Positions 62,262 through 64,000 of a DNA stretch of 64,000 bases are shown here, piece by piece. The notes beneath the pieces were generated by a model that saw only the letters and a program-made list of their open reading frames with translations, searched no databases and was not told the origin of the DNA. Source of the stretch: Microvirga rosea (lineage in GTDB: Bacteria; Pseudomonadota; Alphaproteobacteria; Rhizobiales; Beijerinckiaceae); contig NZ_JAJDOP010000005.1 of assembly GCF_020595095.1 (NCBI RefSeq), forward strand, positions 372,001 through 436,000, read 5' to 3'. The number at the start of each line of letters is the position of its first letter. Within the stretch, counting starts at the first letter, position 1. A program made the translations under genes and the position numbers.

Positions 62262-64000
62262 TCAACCTTGGAACGCCGAGGTGCCTTGCATAACCTTGAT
62301 GGCCTCCGACGTCTCCTGAATTCGGATTTGTCCTTCGATGGCGACCGGGCGAACCGTTACAGAGTCGAAAGCTGGCCGATAGGAGCCTGCGAATGTGTGG
62401 AAAAGCTCAAGACCCTTGCCACTTCGGCGCAATTGGAAGCGAATTTCCAACCGGCTATCGCCGTTCCAGTCTGACGTATCTCCGTTGTCCTCATAGAGGT
62501 ACGCCTCCGAACCGTCATGAGGAGCACCAAAGACGATAAGCTCACGAAGAGCGTCAGTGCGTGGATCGATCCCGTCAGTTTGGCGAGTCAAGGGGATCAT
62601 GGCGCCGCACCGAACAAAGATGGGAAGACGGCCGAGGGGAGCCTCGATGGTGATTGTCCGGCCGCCTTCAAACTGGCGTCCGTCGTGGAAATCAAACCAA
62701 CCTCCAGAATGCTCCGGCAGATAGACCTTTCGGTTCGTGGCCCCCTCTTCCAAGACGGGAGCGACCAGGATGTCTGGACCTAGCATGAAGCTGTCCTGCA
62801 CATCGAGAGCCGAGAGGTCGTTGAGGAAATCGTAGAACAGAGGACGCACCATCGGCTCGTTCTCATGTGAAGCTCGCCACAATTGCGTGTAGATATATGG
62901 CATCAACCTATAGCGCAGTGTGATTGCGTCGCGAACCTCGGAAATGACATTTTCGTGCATCCAAGGAAGATTGACGACCCCATTGTCCTTCCAGGAATTC
63001 ATCACAAAGCGTGGCCAGAGCGAGCAAAATTCGACGAAACGACAGAATAGCTCGGGATTTGGACTCGGCCCGTGGAAGCCACCAACGTCATGTCCAATGT
63101 TGTACATTCCGGACAAGCTCATGTTGAGTCCCTGGGTCAAGTTGAACCGGAGGGACTTCCAGGAAGTCTCATTGTCTCCGGACCAGGTCTGAGCATAGCG
63201 CCAGATGCCTGCCGCCCCACCACGGGTGATTGCATAAGGACGTTTGCCAGGAGCGTGTGCCGCCTGCGCCTCGAACGAGAGTTTGGTCATGAGAAGCGGT
63301 TGAGCCGCACGCGCCAGCACCTGAGGAAACGGGTGCCCGTCACCAGCGCATACGGCGTCCTCATCCCAGATCTCATATTCGTTGTTGTCGTTCCAGACTG
63401 AAGTGACGCCATAGTCGAGCAGTGCTGTCTGAATGCCGTTACGCCACCAGTTTCTGCCTTGTGGGCTCGTAAAATCAACATGGAAGCCCAACCCATCCCA
63501 GAATTGTGCGACGGCAGGCTGGCCGTTTTGACTATCCATCACGAGGACGTTCTGCTCCTTCGCCTCGTCCAACCGTGGATGGTCATCAAGGAGACATGGC
63601 TTGAGATTAGTGACAGGCTGCATGCCTGCTTCCTTCAGGCGGGCCATCGTAGCCGCGGGGTCGGGAAACTTTTCACGATTCCAATTGAACGCGTAGCGGC
63701 GGTGGCCGATCGACGTATAACCGGAGCCAAAATGGAAGCTGTCGCATGGAATCCGATAATGACGGCACTTCTCGATATAGTCGGTAATGCGTGCATCCGC
63801 GTCAGGCGCATCCGCGATCGTCATCGATGTCGTAGCGAACCCGAGCGACCACTTGGGTGCGAACGCCTGACCGCCGGTCAGCCATGAGAAACGTCGGACC
63901 ACGTCTGGAACGCCAGGGCCAGCGAGAACATAGAAGTCGAGATCACCACTTTGCGCACTGTAAGAGCGAAACAGCCCATGGTAGTTGTCGATCGTGCAGC
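62262..64000 (-). CDS. Glycoside hydrolase family 31 alpha-glycosidase (cut by window edge)
   Basis: The frame is open from the right edge to 62262, so the N-terminus is outside; translation at the edge begins TIDNYHGLFRSYSAQSGDLD. A GTG at 63902 is an internal codon, not the true start. GH31 (beta/alpha)8 barrel with nucleophile Asp in SVWNDNNEYEIWDED, acid/base Asp in YAQTWSGDNETSWKSL, and NIGHDVGGFHG. The C-terminal region ends PVAIEGQIRIQETSEAIKVM. It should release alpha-linked sugars; specificity between glucosidase and xylosidase cannot be told. Upstream of mannonate dehydratase in one unit. Confidence 0.9.
   Translation of the reverse strand, partial: CTIDNYHGLFRSYSAQSGDLDFYVLAGPGVPDVVRRFSWLTGGQAFAPKWSLGFATTSMTIADAPDADARITDYIEKCRHYRIPCDSFHFGSGYTSIGHRRYAFNWNREKFPDPAATMARLKEAGMQPVTNLKPCLLDDHPRLDEAKEQNVLVMDSQNGQPAVAQFWDGLGFHVDFTSPQGRNWWRNGIQTALLDYGVTSVWNDNNEYEIWDEDAVCAGDGHPFPQVLARAAQPLLMTKLSFEAQAAHAPGKRPYAITRGGAAGIWRYAQTWSGDNETSWKSLRFNLTQGLNMSLSGMYNIGHDVGGFHGPSPNPELFCRFVEFCSLWPRFVMNSWKDNGVVNLPWMHENVISEVRDAITLRYRLMPYIYTQLWRASHENEPMVRPLFYDFLNDLSALDVQDSFMLGPDILVAPVLEEGATNRKVYLPEHSGGWFDFHDGRQFEGGRTITIEAPLGRLPIFVRCGAMIPLTRQTDGIDPRTDALRELIVFGAPHDGSEAYLYEDNGDTSDWNGDSRLEIRFQLRRSGKGLELFHTFAGSYRPAFDSVTVRPVAIEGQIRIQETSEAIKVMQGTSAFQG

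Noticed and set aside
1..64000. tRNA, rRNA or CRISPR features
   Set aside because: I saw no cloverleaf with the usual T-loop word, no rRNA segments and no regularly spaced repeats; a covariance-model scan would be needed to exclude a tRNA fully.

Overview
The window is high-GC, gene-dense alphaproteobacterial DNA. The Aap-type amino-acid transporter, DUF1269, DUF1622 and DUF3611 proteins, NarL-type orphan response regulators and FadR/peptide-ABC catabolic clusters together suggest the Hyphomicrobiales, perhaps a Methylobacteriaceae (Microvirga-like) genome. This placement comes from reading the proteins and was not checked by a search. No rRNA, tRNA, CRISPR array, intact insertion sequence or phage was recognised. 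Several decayed genes show that accessory DNA has turned over here.

Layout. (1) 1-6.7 kb, minus strand: a secreted formylglycine sulfatase coupled to a membrane-bound spermidine-synthase-like protein, a BatD-like protein and a HAD phosphatase that leaves the left edge. A frameshifted secreted gene and a small secreted protein precede them. (2) 6.9-7.5 kb: orphan NarL-type response regulator 1. (3) 8.0-13.4 kb: an operon of AapJ-type binding protein, an AapQ-AapM fusion permease, a CitE-like lyase and an aminotransferase, with no ATPase gene. (4) 13.7-15.5 kb: a wrecked RES-domain toxin gene, then purC. (5) 16.0-22.9 kb: a seven-gene operon (GNAT, NagZ, binding protein, two permeases, two ATPases), probably for salvage of cell-wall amino sugars or muropeptides. 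A perfect intercistronic hairpin follows the binding-protein gene. (6) 23.7-29.3 kb: an RND efflux pump with a TetR regulator and a palindromic operator. (7) 29.8-39.8 kb: a catabolic island with a D-serine-dehydratase-like enzyme, a Gsi/Dpp-type ABC transporter with a fused ATPase, a FadR regulator, an SDR and a nitrilase-family amidase. The two sides share a 22-bp operator-like sequence. (8) 40.2-48.9 kb: a seven-gene minus-strand envelope/efflux operon (DUF1269, YXWGXW protein, small TM protein, RND adaptor, RND pump, USP, DUF1622). Response regulator 2 is transcribed away from it. (9) 49-53.8 kb: small membrane and secreted proteins, a GntP-family permease and a HupE/UreJ nickel permease. 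(10) 54.3-60.8 kb: a urease operon ureABCEFGD plus a urea transporter. (11) 61-64 kb: mannonate dehydratase and a GH31 alpha-glycosidase cut by the right edge.

Most interesting signal. Three intergenic regions (47106-47156 minus, 49957-50007 plus, 54144-54194 plus) carry the same two-part element. A GGGT-N3-ACCC dyad followed by CGATrG is separated by exactly 17 nt from a rrTAyTCTCwTGrC box. These elements precede the DUF1269/RND operon, a secreted NTF2-like protein and the urease operon. Related but weaker versions lie in front of both NarL-type regulator genes. I infer an unnamed regulon, with response regulator 2 as the obvious candidate regulator, that joins envelope stress/efflux with urea use. 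Other regulatory finds are the FadR operator pair, the TetR palindrome and the hairpin in the peptide-ABC operon.
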